Translations under genes and position numbers: made by a program
Assembly (NCBI GenBank): GCA_030762895.1
Contig: CM061062.1
Span: forward strand, 138,243,104-138,307,103
Direction: 5' to 3'
Source of the DNA: Sophora flavescens
Lineage: Eukaryota > Streptophyta > Magnoliopsida > Fabales > Fabaceae
DNA length: 64,000 nt
Part shown: piece by piece, positions 10,036 through 22,238 of the stretch
Numbering within the stretch: the first letter of the stretch is position 1
How the letters are laid out: every line of letters starts with the position of its first letter
Notes under the pieces: generated by a model
What the model was told of the DNA's origin: nothing
Seen by the model: only the letters and a program-made list of their open reading frames with translations
Databases searched by the model: none

Positions 10036-12012
10036 CTATGTTAAGAGTTTCCTCTTCTTTTTCCTGAACCCTTTGAGAAGTTTCCCAAAATGATTGAAGA
10101 ACTCGGTCACCTTTGGTGGTATCTGAAGGAAATGGTTCATACGAATGTGGATGGATGCTTCTTCGAATCGCTCTACCAGCTGGGAAGTGTGATATTGGAG
10201 CTTATCCATGTCCTCGTATTTTCTTTTCCATGCTTCCTTTTCATTTATTACATCATTCACTACCAATTTCCATCCCTTTACCCATTCTACGCGACGTTGA
10301 CCTTCAACTCTTTTAGAGTCTTTTATTTTGGTTGAGCCAATTTTCTCTCATGTTGGCTTCCGCTAGTAGCTCGCGATACTTGACTGCTTCGTTCCATCCT
10401 CGATCACAGTACATTTTTGTTTGGGCCAAGGATTCTTGCAAGGATTCAATTCTCTCTTCTAGTATATGTATTGTGTCATTATGAACCCCTACGTTTGTCT
10501 CGAGCTCTTTTTTCCTCCTTTGAAGTTTGACAAGCATCTTCTCTTGATATTCTATCTTTGCCAGCAGCTCTAGAATTTCTGCTTCTTTGTCTTTTCTTGC
10601 CCTTTTTACAAGACTCGGGGCTTCGTGTGCATCAGCGCATTCGTCTTTCAGATGCTCAATCTGTAAACTTAGCTTCTGCGCTTGGCTTCAGAGCGTGACA
10701 ATAGTTATTTCGGTAGCTTGGTTCTTCTCATCTAAATCCCTCATATGAGCTTTTATAATTTCGATTTCTTTCAACATCTGATATTCACTAAGAGCATTAT
10801 TTTCACTACGGAGAGGGAATGCAGGTCTTGGGGGGAAACCTCTTCTTGCTTCTCTCCATACTTCATATCTTTTTGTGTGAGCTATGATTCGCCTCCCTAA
10901 TTTCTCAGGTCCTTTCATATGAACATCATTCCATGCTGACCTTACTGCTATATTTGACTCTTGATGCTTTTTCTTTCTTGATATAGGAAGAATACCCCAC
11001 CGAGCAGCTCTTCGGGGGGTTCATCCTGTGTCCACTTGAGCCGATGCATCACCAAAGCCGGTGAATATGATACACAACCTCTGGGACCCATCAATGGAAC
11101 ATTTGAAAAACTTCCGCAGCTGAACACAACTGAATCTCCATTGTACCATGGACACATCCAACTAAATGACCGCGGGTCGATCTGATCAAACTCTTGTTTC
11201 CATTCATATAGCTTACATAGATTTAGTTGCATGCGAGCGAATCCTTTCAGCGGGTCATTTGTTCTATCAGTTTTATCGCGAGCGTACAAGTGAGTCATGA
11301 TCCAAACATACAATACCGATGCGCAACATCGCAGTTTCCCTTGTTGATTCTGATGACAAACCTGTAGGGAGAGGAAAGTTTCAGCTAAGATAGCTGGGAC
11401 CGGGTTCACACCATGTTCTTCAATCCTATAGAAAACATCCATGGCTGACTGATCAATCAGATCTGGTACAAAAGGAAAAAGCACCAACCCATATATCATG
11501 AGGGCTAGTACTTTGTTGAAAGTAACCCATCGTTGTTGCTGGGTCAGCTTGTTGAGATCCACTTCCAAAAATCGACTCTCCACTCCTTTGGTGGTTCCTT
11601 TTTCCGCTTTCTCTAGCTGTTCGGGTTGGAGCTCCAATAGACTTGCTATCTTCCAATCTGTTACATATTGGTCATAATACACGTAGACGCGGGTCCCTTT
11701 TTGAATTGGCAGTCTTAGCATATAAGCATACTCTTCCATGGTTGGAGTGATGTCTAAGTTAGTCTATTCAAAACACCTCAAAGTTGAATTCCAATATTGG
11801 GCCAACGCACTCAGAGCGGGAGCTTTCACTGGAACACGCAATAGGTCCAATATTCTACCATACTTGATGACAAAGTCTGAGGGTGCTTTTTCTGGCATTT
11901 GCTGGCTGAGTTCACATAAACCCTTCATGTCATTGAGTGTCACATCGATCTTGATACTTTTCTTGGAACAACTCGCATTGCTAGTACTCTTTTCGGAACC
12001 AAACTCTTCCAT
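10036..12012 (-). pseudogene. Ogre-type ORF1: PMD-like (DUF7745-like) domain plus coiled coil
   Basis: Starting at the Met encoded at 12012-12010 (MEEFGSEK), the frame runs to an in-frame stop before TNLDITPT, then continues in the same frame at 11739-10948. The N-terminal part (LRVPVKAPALSALAQYW, DITPTMEEYAYMLRLPI) resembles the plant mobile domain superfamily, as do later segments with LLELQPEQLEKA and KVLALMIYGLVLFP. The end (10918-10688, 10537-10313, 10266-10036) is charged and heptad-like, a probable coiled coil. Several stops interrupt it. Ogre elements carry such an extra ORF before gag; its function is unknown to me. Confidence 0.75.
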
Positions 12013-13105
12013 TTTCTTGCTATAAGGTGAATACCAAAGTCTTCCAAAAAAGAGGCACAAGCGAAAAAAAATGAGCATACTGAAGCAAATATATCTTGCA
12101 TGATTCATGTTGTATGAGACCCAATGGGGTTGAAAACCCTGATGGGCATGCTGCCAATGCATCACCTTCATTATGACATAGCACCTATTAGATGAATATT
12201 CGAATATGTCATTCAGGTATTAGGCGGCAATGTGATGCCCCTAGTTTTGTTAATATTCACAATGAACATGCATGACAATTTATGCTTATGATGATGGAGA
12301 GAGGAAAGAAAAGTACGCCCCCTTTTGTCCTAAGCCATGTAAAACCTAAGGATGGACACACCCTAAGGTTAGGACTCTAAATAGGTCGGCCACTAGGTTT
12401 GCTCAATTAGTGAAAATTGGGACGGGTCTAGACCTCTAAAAGTCATGGTCCCCATATTGCCCTTGTAAGGATCTGATTCATGAATCTAGCCACAAGTAGG
12501 GATAAACCCTCTCAATATGACTATTCAATGATCTCATGTACAATCTGAGTGGTGAACCGACAAGTATCAGGGAGGTACAAGACCTCTTCAATGACAATGT
12601 CGGAGCACTGCCTAATCCTTGGGTTTTTGAGCAAGCTCGGGTATAGAGCTAAGTGTGTGTGCAATATGTGATAGTGATGTGTGTGAAGGGGGCATACAAA
12701 CTTGTAACACTTAAAAATAAAAAGAAAAGAAAAGTCAATAAGACACTGCAAAACAAACACATAGGTATATAAAAATGGTTATAAGTCCTCTACCCTATTG
12801 TTAAAATCTAGGAAAGAAGAAAATAAAGGAGGAGGAAACAAAAACATTGTCAGTGAAACATATACAAGAATTGCATGAGTTAAAAAGTATGTAAAACTAA
12901 TTTTTCTCATTTAAATAAAAGGAAAACCCCAAAAAAAAGGACAATCCAAACAAACATCACTAAAAGTAAAAAACATTTTTTAGTTTTGTCATTTAATTAT
13001 TGTAAGGAAAAAAAAGCAAGATATAGCAATAAAAGGTAAAACAAATAAGCTACAAGTTACTAAAAATTTGCAAAACCAATTTTTATGGGCTTGACTGTCT
13101 TAAAA
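12013..13105 (-). other. Ogre-type 5' leader, no gene seen
   Basis: About 1.1 kb between ORF1 and the primer site. I see only short spurious frames and A-rich stretches (12830-13060). Long untranslated leaders are usual in Ogre-type elements. Confidence 0.6.
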
Positions 13106-13126
13106 GAATCCCCGGTGGAGTCACCA
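13106..13126 (-). promoter_or_regulatory. primer binding site of tRNA-Arg type
   Basis: The minus strand begins TGGTGACTCCACCGGGGA, two bases after the LTR terminus at 13129. It closely resembles the TGGCGACTCC-type site I know from Ogre/Tat elements, which is complementary to tRNA-Arg. It fixes the inner edge of the 5' LTR. Confidence 0.8.
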
Positions 13127-13225
13127 TCTGTCGCGACCGAAAAGAAAAACTTGGTTTTCCTTTTAGAGAAAAACATGGTGCCGCCACCAACTTTATTTAA
13201 TTTCGGGAAAGTTGGAAAACCCTTT

Positions 13226-13354
13226 AGCACGTGGTGTCCAACTGACTAACCACCATTCTTTATATATGCTAACTAACTTTTAACTTAATTTTAATAAAAT
13301 CGAAGAAACACAAAAGTTGAGAACTATATGTAGTATAGCCATATAATGTGCATG
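13226..13354. repeat. copy of the element's left flank inside its right LTR
   Basis: This segment (tagcacgtggtgtccaac through to ataatgtgca) matches 2013-2139, the DNA immediately left of the element, with few differences. The match then runs on into LTR sequence in both places. The left joint shares the word cttta/attta with the donor site, which suits a microhomology-guided template switch. Confidence 0.85.
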
Positions 13355-14584
13355 TCGCGACTAAAAAGAAAAACTTGGTTTTCCTTTTAGAGAAAAACAT
13401 GGAGCTACCACCAACTTTATTTAATTTCGGGAAAGTTGGAAAACCCTTTAAAAAAAACTTTGGGTTCGGGAGTTGTGTAAATTATTAGTAACTTTGAAAA
13501 TATTTGTTTTACCCCGAAAATTGTTTAAAAGAAAAAAAATCATTTTTAGCTGTGAAATTTTTTATTAAACCTAAATGAGTTTGAACATGGCACGTAAGTC
13601 CACTGGGCAACCTCAAAATCTAAAGGGTTGAACATGACACTTGTCATAGGGTAACCCAATAAATAAGATTGTTTTAATTAAGTGATTATCTTCTATTTTT
13701 ATGTAAAATAAATAATTTTACCTCTTGGAAATAGAATAGAAATGAAACGTAGAAATGAAACATTTGACTAACTTATTCAACAAACAGAGACACAAAAATA
13801 AGAATGTCAAGAGAAACTTATGAATAATATCAACAAAAAGAACAAGGGTTATCAAATGAGAGCAGAATAACAATGATTTTGTTTTCTCCCAGTGGTAAGA
13901 TTTCAAGATCAAAACCCTTACATTTCAATTTCACCGACTCTTTTAAGTCTTCCTTCTTCTGAAAATTTGGAACCACTCTAATGACAGAGAAGAGATAAAA
14001 AAACGCAAATACCTAATCTCTTTTTTTCACAAAGAAAAAATCAGATAAAAACTCTCTCCCTCTGTCTCTGTATTCTTCCTTCTGATTTATTCTCCCTTTT
14101 TATAGATGGAGGAGAGGGCTTCATGCTTCTTCTTACCCAGCGGGTTCAAGGTTGGTCTTCACGAAATCTGGGGCTTGGGTGGTTCTGAGCAGAAATAGCA
14201 TGTGTCCAGATGGGTGCGGCGCGAGCAGCGGAAAGGAGGTGATTTGATGTGAAGGTTGCGTGTTTGAATAGAGAAGGTGGGGGGTTTTGTCTGATATGTA
14301 AGATGGGTTTTTTAGGATTAGGAGTGGGGCTGCTAGGTTGAAATGAGGGAGGAGATGAGGAAGAAGAATAACCAATGGGTAGAGGAGGCGCAGAGGCGGT
14401 TGGAGAGTGGGAGGAGGAAAAGAGGTCTTGTCTGATATGTAAAATAAGGTTTTTTAGGGTTAGGAGAAGTGACTCCATCTCCTTTCTTATTTACGCTGAT
14501 TATCCTTTTCTCCTTCTTTTATTCGTCCTTTCTTCATTATCTTCTTCTTGTTCTTTCTTTATTGTTTAGCCTCCAGCCTGAAAG

Positions 14585-15345
14585 TAAAATTGCAGTGGAC
14601 GGAACCTCTTCGTCCAACAGAAACTTAGATATGCAAAATTAGATATGCACTGGACGGACCTCCTCGTCCAACAGAAGTTTAAACATGCAATGTATGAAAC
14701 CTCCTCGTCCAACAGAAAATTAGATATGCAATGGACGGAACCTCCTCGTCCAACAGAAAATTAAATATGCAATGGAATGGACGGGACCTCCCGTCCAACA
14801 GCAAATGCAATGGACGGGACCTCCCCGTCCAACGAAAAATGCAACCTAATGGACTGGACCTCGCCATTCAACAACAAATGCAATGCAATGACTGGACCTC
14901 GCTGTCCAACAGCAAATGTAATGGACGGGACCTCCCGTCCAACAGCAAATGCAATGGACGGGACCTCGCCCTCCAACAACAAATGTAATGGATGGGACCT
15001 CCCGTCCAACGGCAAATGCAATGGACGGGACCTCCCCATCCAACAGAAAATGCAATGTAATGGGCCGGACCTCGCCGTCCAACAGCAAATGCAATGGACG
15101 GGACCTCCCGTCCAACAACAAATGCAATGTAATGGACTGGACCTCCAACAGCAAATGCAATGGACGGGACCTCCCCGTCCAACAACAAGTGCGATGTAAT
15201 GGACTGGACCTTGCCGTCCAACAGCAAATGCAATATAATGGACCGGACCTCGCCGTCCATTAGCAAATGCAATGGACGGGACCTCCCCGTCCAACAGGAA
15301 ATGCAATGTAATGGACGAGACCTCCCCGTCCAATAGCAAATTAGT
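14585..15345. repeat. LTR minisatellite with hairpin units (right copy)
   Basis: Same unit family as 3445-3978 but longer, with more copies of ggacgggacctcc and cgtccaacagcaaatgc. The difference in copy number between the LTRs shows expansion or contraction after insertion. Open frames of up to 192 codons across it are by-products of the periodicity. Confidence 0.88.
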
Positions 15346-15480
15346 TATGAGCCTCCTCCTTTCTTCATTTTTTCCTTTTTCTTATGTCTCTCTTCACTAT
15401 TATTATTAGTCTCCCTGAAACATAATAACATAAAAATTAGAATAAAATGTAGATGGACAAAATTGGGTGTTCACAGTGTA

Positions 15481-16723
15481 GACATGCCCATGTATCGTTT
15501 TTCTGATTTCTCAGAATTTTGAATCGATTAATTGGTATATTCAGATCCAGAGACAGATTTAGAGTCGGGTAGAGTACTTTGTTTCATACTTTGATTATCA
15601 CCGGACCGAGAATCAACATCGAGTATATGATCAACGTCTGAGGGTGCTAAGGGAAGCATTGGTTGCTTATTTTTTGTTTTGGGAGGTGGAGTCTTCTTTA
15701 GGTGGAGATGGAGATGAGGTTCTGATTCTGATAGGCTCTACTAGTTTTGGGTATCTTTTTTTCTTAGGATGATAAAGGTTTGTATGTGTGTTTAAGCTTG
15801 TGGGTTTTCTGGGTACATTTATCAGCTTGTCTAAATACTTGATAAGTCATTTTGAAGCATTTAGAGTAGTCTTCTTCTTAAGGATTCAAATGAAGTGGTG
15901 AGGCAAGGGATGATAACTTGGGAGAATATGTCATACACAATTTGGTTTTGTCTGGTCATTTCTCTCTCAATCTAATTTATTTGATCCTGGACTACTCTGA
16001 CTTCTCTGTCTTTTTTTATCAAATTCTAGTCCAGCATACATAGTTTTGAAGAAGTGTCTCATATCTACATCAAGGATGGCTATCTTTCTTTTGAGGTCTT
16101 CATATAAGACTTGCACCTAAATTAAGAGTCCTACCACTTGTTTAACAGTGAAATCTTGTTTAAGAACACGGTTGTCAACTTTAGAATCTATTTTCCTAAG
16201 GACTTTGTTTAGAGCTTGTGCATTTTGCGTCTACCAATTGAGCATTTCTTTAGCTGGTGTAGTATGTTTCAAGCCAGATGGGGTGACTCCATACTTTGAA
16301 GAGGTCATCATCATACATAACTTTGACTGATTTTCTTGAGATGAACTTCCTTTTATGAGAGCTTAGATTCCCTTCCTTTTTCCTTACTGGCGCTCTCATT
16401 CCTCTCTTGCTTCCTTTTATATCCATTCTGTTGTTCTCTGACGATAATATTCTTTCCTGGTTAGTACAGTGTTTAAATTCTGAATTCCTACCCATGGTCT
16501 CCCTTTGGGAGTTCCATTATTCTTTCCACCATCGTCCTTGTGATATCCCATATTATAGCATTGAGAGCATTGAGATTTTTTTTTCCTGGTGAATCTTTTC
16601 TCCTCCTTGCGTTATATTATACACTTCAACTTTTGAATCTTCCTCTTCACAGTAGCATGTACAATCTTCATCACACATTTCTGGTGCCACATCTCAAAGG
16701 AAGTGTCCTTCAACGTGAGACAC
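15481..16723 (-). pseudogene. decayed retroelement-like remnant, unassigned
   Basis: No intact gene. On the minus strand around 16580-16530 a Cys-x2-Cys pair (CSQCYNMG) is followed by His and acidic residues. This resembles a zinc knuckle in which later ligands have changed. A Lys/Arg-rich frame (16495-16250) with RKKEGNLSSHKRKF lies downstream, and a Pro/Ser-rich stretch near 15780-15690. That combination suggests a gag or coat-like nucleic-acid binding region of an old retroelement or integrated pararetrovirus. I cannot tell which, and it is too broken to function. Confidence 0.3.
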
Positions 16724-17859
16724 TGTTAACATTGATTTTTTGGTTGCTGACCAAAATTCCTTCGTGACAAATAATTAGAGATCAAACGAGTGTGGGACCT
16801 ACGAGTTGTGCGGTAATCTCAACAAGAATGTGTTATTTTGAAGGTAATGTCTGCCAAGTACAAATTTGACGAATTAGTCAAATCTAGTAATATACCGCCA
16901 GAGACTTAATGCTATGATATGTTTATGAGTTTGAAAATGGTGTTTAAGATTATCGTCAATAAGGAAGCTTGACAATGAAACTGCACGCATTTAAAAGAAG
17001 AGTATAAAAGGGAACTTTAAAATTTAAGAGATGAAAGTAGTTCCTATTGTAGAAAATAACTTCTTAATTTAACTCAGTTTATAACGATCAAGAAAAAAAG
17101 TCTTGAAAAGAGAGGTTAAGTAAAGTAAAGTTCAAGAACAAAAATTCAAAAGAAGGGTGGAAGAAAATAAGATCTAAACAATACCACTTGCGGAAAGTAA
17201 AAGAACTTAGATGAATAACTTGAAAGAAATACTGGAAATAATGAAGAACAAGTAAAGAACTTAACACAACCAGTGTTGCACTGAGTTTTCATATTGAATT
17301 GAAATAAGATGGGTGGAGGGAATACTTGAATGTTATCCGTCAATCTGCTGTGTGATCGAGATGTGTAGGATGTGTATCAAGTAACCGACCCTTATTACAT
17401 TGTGATTAATACTATTTATAGGCAAATAAAATAACTACCTAGATATAACTCCCTATCTAAAAGACTGCCACATGTCTTTGACAGTTCTCTTAAGTTTTAT
17501 ACTTAAACTATTTTGTCAAGCAATCCCACTAACTGCTCAAAGTCTTGAACCGCTCTGAGTCAAATTGCTTATCTTCGACGGTTTGAACTGCTTGACAACT
17601 TGTATTGGTACCTTTCGTCGGATTGGAGACTTAACCAATTTCTTTACTTTTCTATTTGTCTTGACGACTCTTCCTTCGACTAAGTCTTCCTTTATTATTT
17701 TGTCAGGAATTTGATTGTCGAATCTTTTCCTCTGTCGAACTGTATTTTCTTGTCAAACCAAATATCTTCAATACTTAGAAAATTTTGATTACTTTCTAAA
17801 TCCCTTCATCATCCTATCAAGAAAACATCTGTCAGAAATCCAAAATTTCATCCTTAACA
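16724..17859 (-). repeat. probable 3' LTR of the Tat-type element
   Basis: The plus strand begins tgttaacattg and ends catccttaaca, giving TG/CA ends within a six-base inverted repeat (TGTTAA/TTAACA). A minus-strand TATA box lies about 440 bases inside the start and a G-run polypurine tract abuts it. The left flanking pentamer is gacac. No second copy lies in the window, so the boundaries rest on these signals alone. Confidence 0.6.
17412..17420 (-). promoter_or_regulatory. TATA box of the Tat-type LTR
   Basis: The minus strand reads TATAAATAG within the proposed LTR, at a distance from its start that suits a U3 region of about 450 bases. Confidence 0.55.
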
Positions 17860-17860
17860 G

Positions 17861-17876
17861 ATGCCCCCCAAGTTTT
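17861..17876 (-). promoter_or_regulatory. polypurine tract of the Tat-type element
   Basis: The minus strand reads AAAACTTGGGGGGCAT, with the G-run ending a few bases from the LTR terminus TGTTAAGGATG. Confidence 0.55.
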
Positions 17877-18181
17877 GCTTTTCGACGGTTTTGTCCGAAA
17901 GAATAGCAAAAATTGAATTTTCAAATCCTTAACAGGTTTTTAATTCTGGGTTTAACCTCAGTAATTAAATCTTATCAACTTAATCATATCCCTACTTAAT
18001 AGGGATAATCATAACGTTGCAGTCGTCTTGGGATTCGAACCACCAACTCCCACTTTCTTTAAATTTTCACGACATCATCATCTGATTTCTTCTTATTTCT
18101 TTTGATCTTTTTCTCTCTCTCTGCGAAAATCCTCTCTTCTTCACAAAGAATCCTTCTTCTTCGCCATTTCGTTTGACTTCC

Positions 18182-21100
18182 ATGGCAACTTCTTCAAAAA
18201 CTTCAACTTCAGTACCCCAAACCTCGATTTGCTGCTCCTAGGATAGTAATTCAAGATCCAATCTTGGACAAATCAGAATTATGGCAGGAAGCTAAGGTAA
18301 TTTACCCTGTTTATGATCCTTCCATTTCTCTGAACCCACCTGCCGTGTTTTTGGGTCCTCTTGTTGCCCAGAACAAAATCCCTGAGGATTTGCGTGGTTC
18401 TTTTCCTTGTAATAGTCTGGATGAAACTATCTTAGTTTCATTAACTTCACACCCTATCTATGCATTTAAAAAGAGTAATAGGATTTTCAGAATGCCCCTT
18501 GCTACTCGTTTTTATGCTTATATTAGTTGGCTTGACCAAGTTCAAGCCGAAAAACATAATGTGTGGGAAGAGGCTGGAATCTTTGAGTTTATTTAGCTTT
18601 CACGCCATCTCAAACTAGTAGATTTTTCTTTGATAGGGGTGTCGGTCTTTTTCTGGAACAGAACCACTAACAATTTCCATTTCTCATATGGAATGATGGG
18701 TCCGACCCTATTTGACATGTCGGCCATTACGGGCCTTCGTCCAGATGGCCCTGCTATGCACTCTAGTGTCGAAGTCAAAAAACAAATCGATGTCTATGTC
18801 CTAAAATGTTCTTTCTCCAAATACATAACAAATTTTAGAGGTGGGGATCAAGAACCTGTGACAAACATTGAGCATGTAGCCTTTTTATTTCTTTGGCTAT
18901 GTGCTTACGTCTTCTGTTGCAATTCTGCTACTTTAATTGCTTCTTATGTCCCTATTGCCAATCTTCTCTCTACCGGCAAGAGAGTAGCATTAGGTCAATG
19001 TGTTTTGGCCAACCTCTATGACAGTACGAGCATGTTAGTTGACTCTGTCAGATCTAGGAAAAAGAAAACTAACATAGGAGGTCCTCTTTGGCTTCTCCAA
19101 TTGTGGTTACATGCTGCCTTAGAGCGTCGATTCTCTTATAAAGCCCCTGTGGACTTGTCGGTTGTCACTTATGGCTCTTATCTTTGCTACGTTTCTATTG
19201 AACCATTGTCGAGAGATGAAACTGCTAATTTCAAATTCTACTTCAAAATTTTCCATTCTCTTTCGTCCACTTCTTCAAAAATCAATTTCACTCCTTTTGT
19301 TGACAGAAAGTATGGTCCAGAGTGGTTTACCAATCTGAGCACTACTATATCTAAATCCAATGAATAAATTTGGGCCAATTTTCTGTCAAAGGTTCATTTT
19401 TGTTGATGGTCCTGGTTTCAAAACCCATCGAATCTATCTCCATTTGCCCAATACTACTGCTTGTCAGCTTGGTTTCTGTCAATCCATTCTTGCCCTTTAT
19501 TCATCGAATCCAGATAAGCATTTTATCAATGCCAAGGCCCCAACGTATGATGATGTTATGGCCGTCAGTGACGAAGATAAAGCTCGTAGGACCTTTTTAC
19601 AGCTTGTCTCATTTTCTATCTTTCATGGAGCAACTCAAAGCTTTCTTGCGGTGGAATGATTATTATTCCAATTGTCATCCAAGTCTAAAAGTCTGCTTGA
19701 GTCGAATTGAGGACACTGCTGGTAATGGTGATGATTCTTCTATGCTGGAACAAGATCCAGTATCAAAAACTCAAGGTGAACTTCGGAAATAAATTCGAGC
19801 TTTCGAGAAATTTTACAAAATCAAGTGGAATCCCATGAGGCCATATGATATGGTTCGTCATGTCAATGGTGTTTTATCTAAAGCCAAAAGGAAGCATGAT
19901 AATAGGGAAGCTGAAAGGCTTGCCAACTATCGGGAAATTCCAAATATGACCAAGGAATATTTTGACAGCTTAAAGGCTCCCTTTCCTGACCCGGTGCCTA
20001 TTCCTTGTGCTCCTTTTGGCATAGCTGATTCACACCCAGGGAAGCTGACGAAAGGAGGTAACTTCATTTTTCTAGAAAGTATAAGTGCTTATGTTGATCC
20101 TTTAGAAAAACCAAATCCAGTTACCTTCGCTCGTCGGTTTCTTCAACCAGATGACGACTTTTTATACATTTCACTCATGTTAACTTATAACCCAGGTACT
20201 TATCTGTCAAGTACGTATATAGGTTTATTTTCTCTTTTACTGACAGTCGACTTATTCGTGTTTTCATTGATAGTTGTCCCTCTTGACAAACCTCTACCTG
20301 GAAAATCCAAGAGGGACGTGTCAGCAGAAGAAGTCCCTGACGATAACAACGATGATGATGACGATGACTTTATCCCTGTGAAGGGTAGGACTGATAAGAA
20401 AGGATCACGATCGACCAAAGTTCCTGTCCCTAAAACCAAAATGACAAAAGGGACCAAGAAGAGAGAAGGAAAAGCTCCAGTCTCTGGTTCTCCTTCCAAG
20501 AGATCAAAGTCTGTCAAGAGTTCTTCTATCTCAGCGGACTCTGATGCTGTCAAGGTTTCAACCCATCCCAAAAACACCATTGCTGGTTCATCCAACAATT
20601 CTCCTTCCGATCAGTCCAAGGTAAAGTTTTAACCCTCATGACCAGTTTATCGGATTAAACAGATTTATCATAATCTCTAAATTTCTCTTTCATTTTGACA
20701 GAAAAAGAAAACCATCCAATCTACCGAAGAAACACAAGAAGTAGGCAGTGATTTGGTGTCTTCTGACTCTAATATGGTATAATTTTCATTATCATGTCAT
20801 TTTCCATATATATTACATTTATGTCTCACCCCGCCCCTTTTATTAGGAAAAAACTTCCCGAGGTGAGGACTTAATGACCATTCGGGAAATTGTCAGCAAA
20901 ACTGTCGAACCAACAAATCTTCCTGATCTAGAGGTATAAGACAATTTGTTTGTCATCTCCCTTTATTTAATTATTCTAATTCTGATTCATTGATTTTCTT
21001 ACCTTTACATGTTGAAGAAAATTTAGAGCACTTGGCTCCTGAAGGTGAAGTTCTGACAAAAGATTCTGTAGACCCTAAATCCACTCAAGAACTGTCCCCC

Positions 21101-21895
21101 CACTTCTCAATAGCCTGAACCGACTTTTCAGATTCCAACACCTACGGCTAACGAGCAAGCTGAAGCTGCTGTCATGATTGAGATTCCAGATGAAGATATT
21201 GATATGGAGGCCTTACTGGCTGAAACAATTCATGTCGTCCTTCCTCCGCCTCCAACTACGAAGTCTCCTGAACCCAAACTAGCTCTTCATTTCAACACTT
21301 GGATCAACATGCTGGTTGAAGTCAGTCGTAAAGAATCAACTTTTTCTGTCAACTCTTCATCAACTCAACATGCCTCTAGTGATTCTCGAGTTATCAATCT
21401 TAGGCATGATCTGAGAGCTCTTCTCGACAACTCCTTCAGTACTCTTTGCTCTAATGTTAACGTCCGATAAGAACTGTCAAGGCTGATTAAAGAAATTACT
21501 CCCCTTCATTCCAATCTTCCTTTGTCTAGTCTCACCCATTTCCTCTCAATCTACAAATTTTGGGAGCGGTCTCCGACAAATTAGAGAAGATGTCTTCTAT
21601 CATTCCTTCCTATGAAGAGGAGGAAAAGATTAAGGACAATCTTCTATCCAAGTTCCAGGATCTAGAGTCCTCCAAACAAAAAGAGCTTGATCTTATCTTG
21701 ACAGGAACTCAGACTAAAGAATCCCTCCTGGACTACCGAAAAAAGTTATTGGCAAAGATTGAATTGACAGACCGGCAGTACGTCAAGTTTGACAAGGCTC
21801 TGGAGAAGAGCAAAGAAAAATTCAAGGCCATTGATGACGAATCTATTCAACTTGGCCAAAGAGCTGAAATCGTAGTTAGCAAACTTCGTGCTCTA
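18182..21895 (+). pseudogene. plant mobile domain (PMD) gene carried antisense by a gypsy element, interrupted
   Basis: The likely start is the ATG at 18182 (MATSSKTSTSV) after a CT-rich leader. Conserved PMD segments are FFWNRTTNNFHFSYGMMGPTL-like text at 18645-18710, then AITGLRPDGP, FLFLWLCAYVFCCNSA, LGQCVLANLYDS and GGPLWLLQLWLHAAL. After about 20270 come an acidic/basic Ser-rich stretch and small exons with GT/AG introns (20621-20699, 20779-20846). A coiled coil (21560-21895, KLEKMSSIIPSYEEEEK) ends it. Defects are a frameshift near 18225, a stop at 18594-18596, frameshifts near 19360 and 19640, and a stop near 19790. The frame is cut at 21895 by the gag-only element and resumes at 37690. 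Confidence 0.8.
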
Positions 21896-22238
21896 TGTAA
21901 CACCCTACTTTTTATTTTCTGATTTTTTTTCAGTAAAAATATTTTCGCTGTATTAACTGGTATAAATGTATTTATTTATATTTTTATCCGAGTTCATGGA
22001 GATTGATTTTTATGAAATAAAAATCATATTCATACTCTATCTTAGGGTAGAAGCTTACGATAAAAATTTGGGTTGAAAATTCAGACGGAACCCTATCCTC
22101 TGCGTTTTCACTGACAATATAATTTTACTGAGCAGAAAACCTAATTTTGACTCGTGAACGAAATGGTTTATATTTAAATCATATTTCCAACGAGTTTGGT
22201 TAGTTTGAAAATTTTCAGTTCAAAACGAAATATTACGC

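Larger units (their letters stand above)
2140..15475 (-). mobile_element. Ogre/TatII-type Ty3/gypsy retrotransposon lacking gag-protease
   Basis: Both ends are LTRs with TG/CA termini, starting TGTRAACACCC on the minus strand and ending in a GTCGCRACA-like motif. The flanking pentamers are gtgca (2135-2139) and gtgta (15476-15480), a target duplication with one transition. Inside, on the minus strand, are a tRNA-Arg-type primer site, ORF1, reverse transcriptase, a degenerate RNase H, a second RNase H, integrase, a long 3' untranslated part and a polypurine tract. An extra ORF upstream plus dual RNase H are hallmarks of the Tat/Ogre clade. Gag and protease are absent between ORF1 and reverse transcriptase, and many stops break the rest. 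It could move only with help, and probably not at all now. Confidence 0.9.
13129..15475 (-). repeat. 5' LTR of the Ogre-type element, rearranged
   Basis: It begins tgtcgcgaccg beside the primer site and ends gttcaca at the target duplication. Bases 13129-13225 repeat the LTR end once. A foreign segment (13226-13354) follows, then the LTR end starts again at 13355 (tgtcgcgacta) and continues collinear with the left LTR. A stretch of about 80 bases present in the left LTR is absent after about 13473. Confidence 0.88.

Noticed and set aside
14761..15339. 192-codon frame that looked like a tandem-repeat protein
   Set aside because: It lies inside the LTR minisatellite and is opposed by equally long frames on the other strand.
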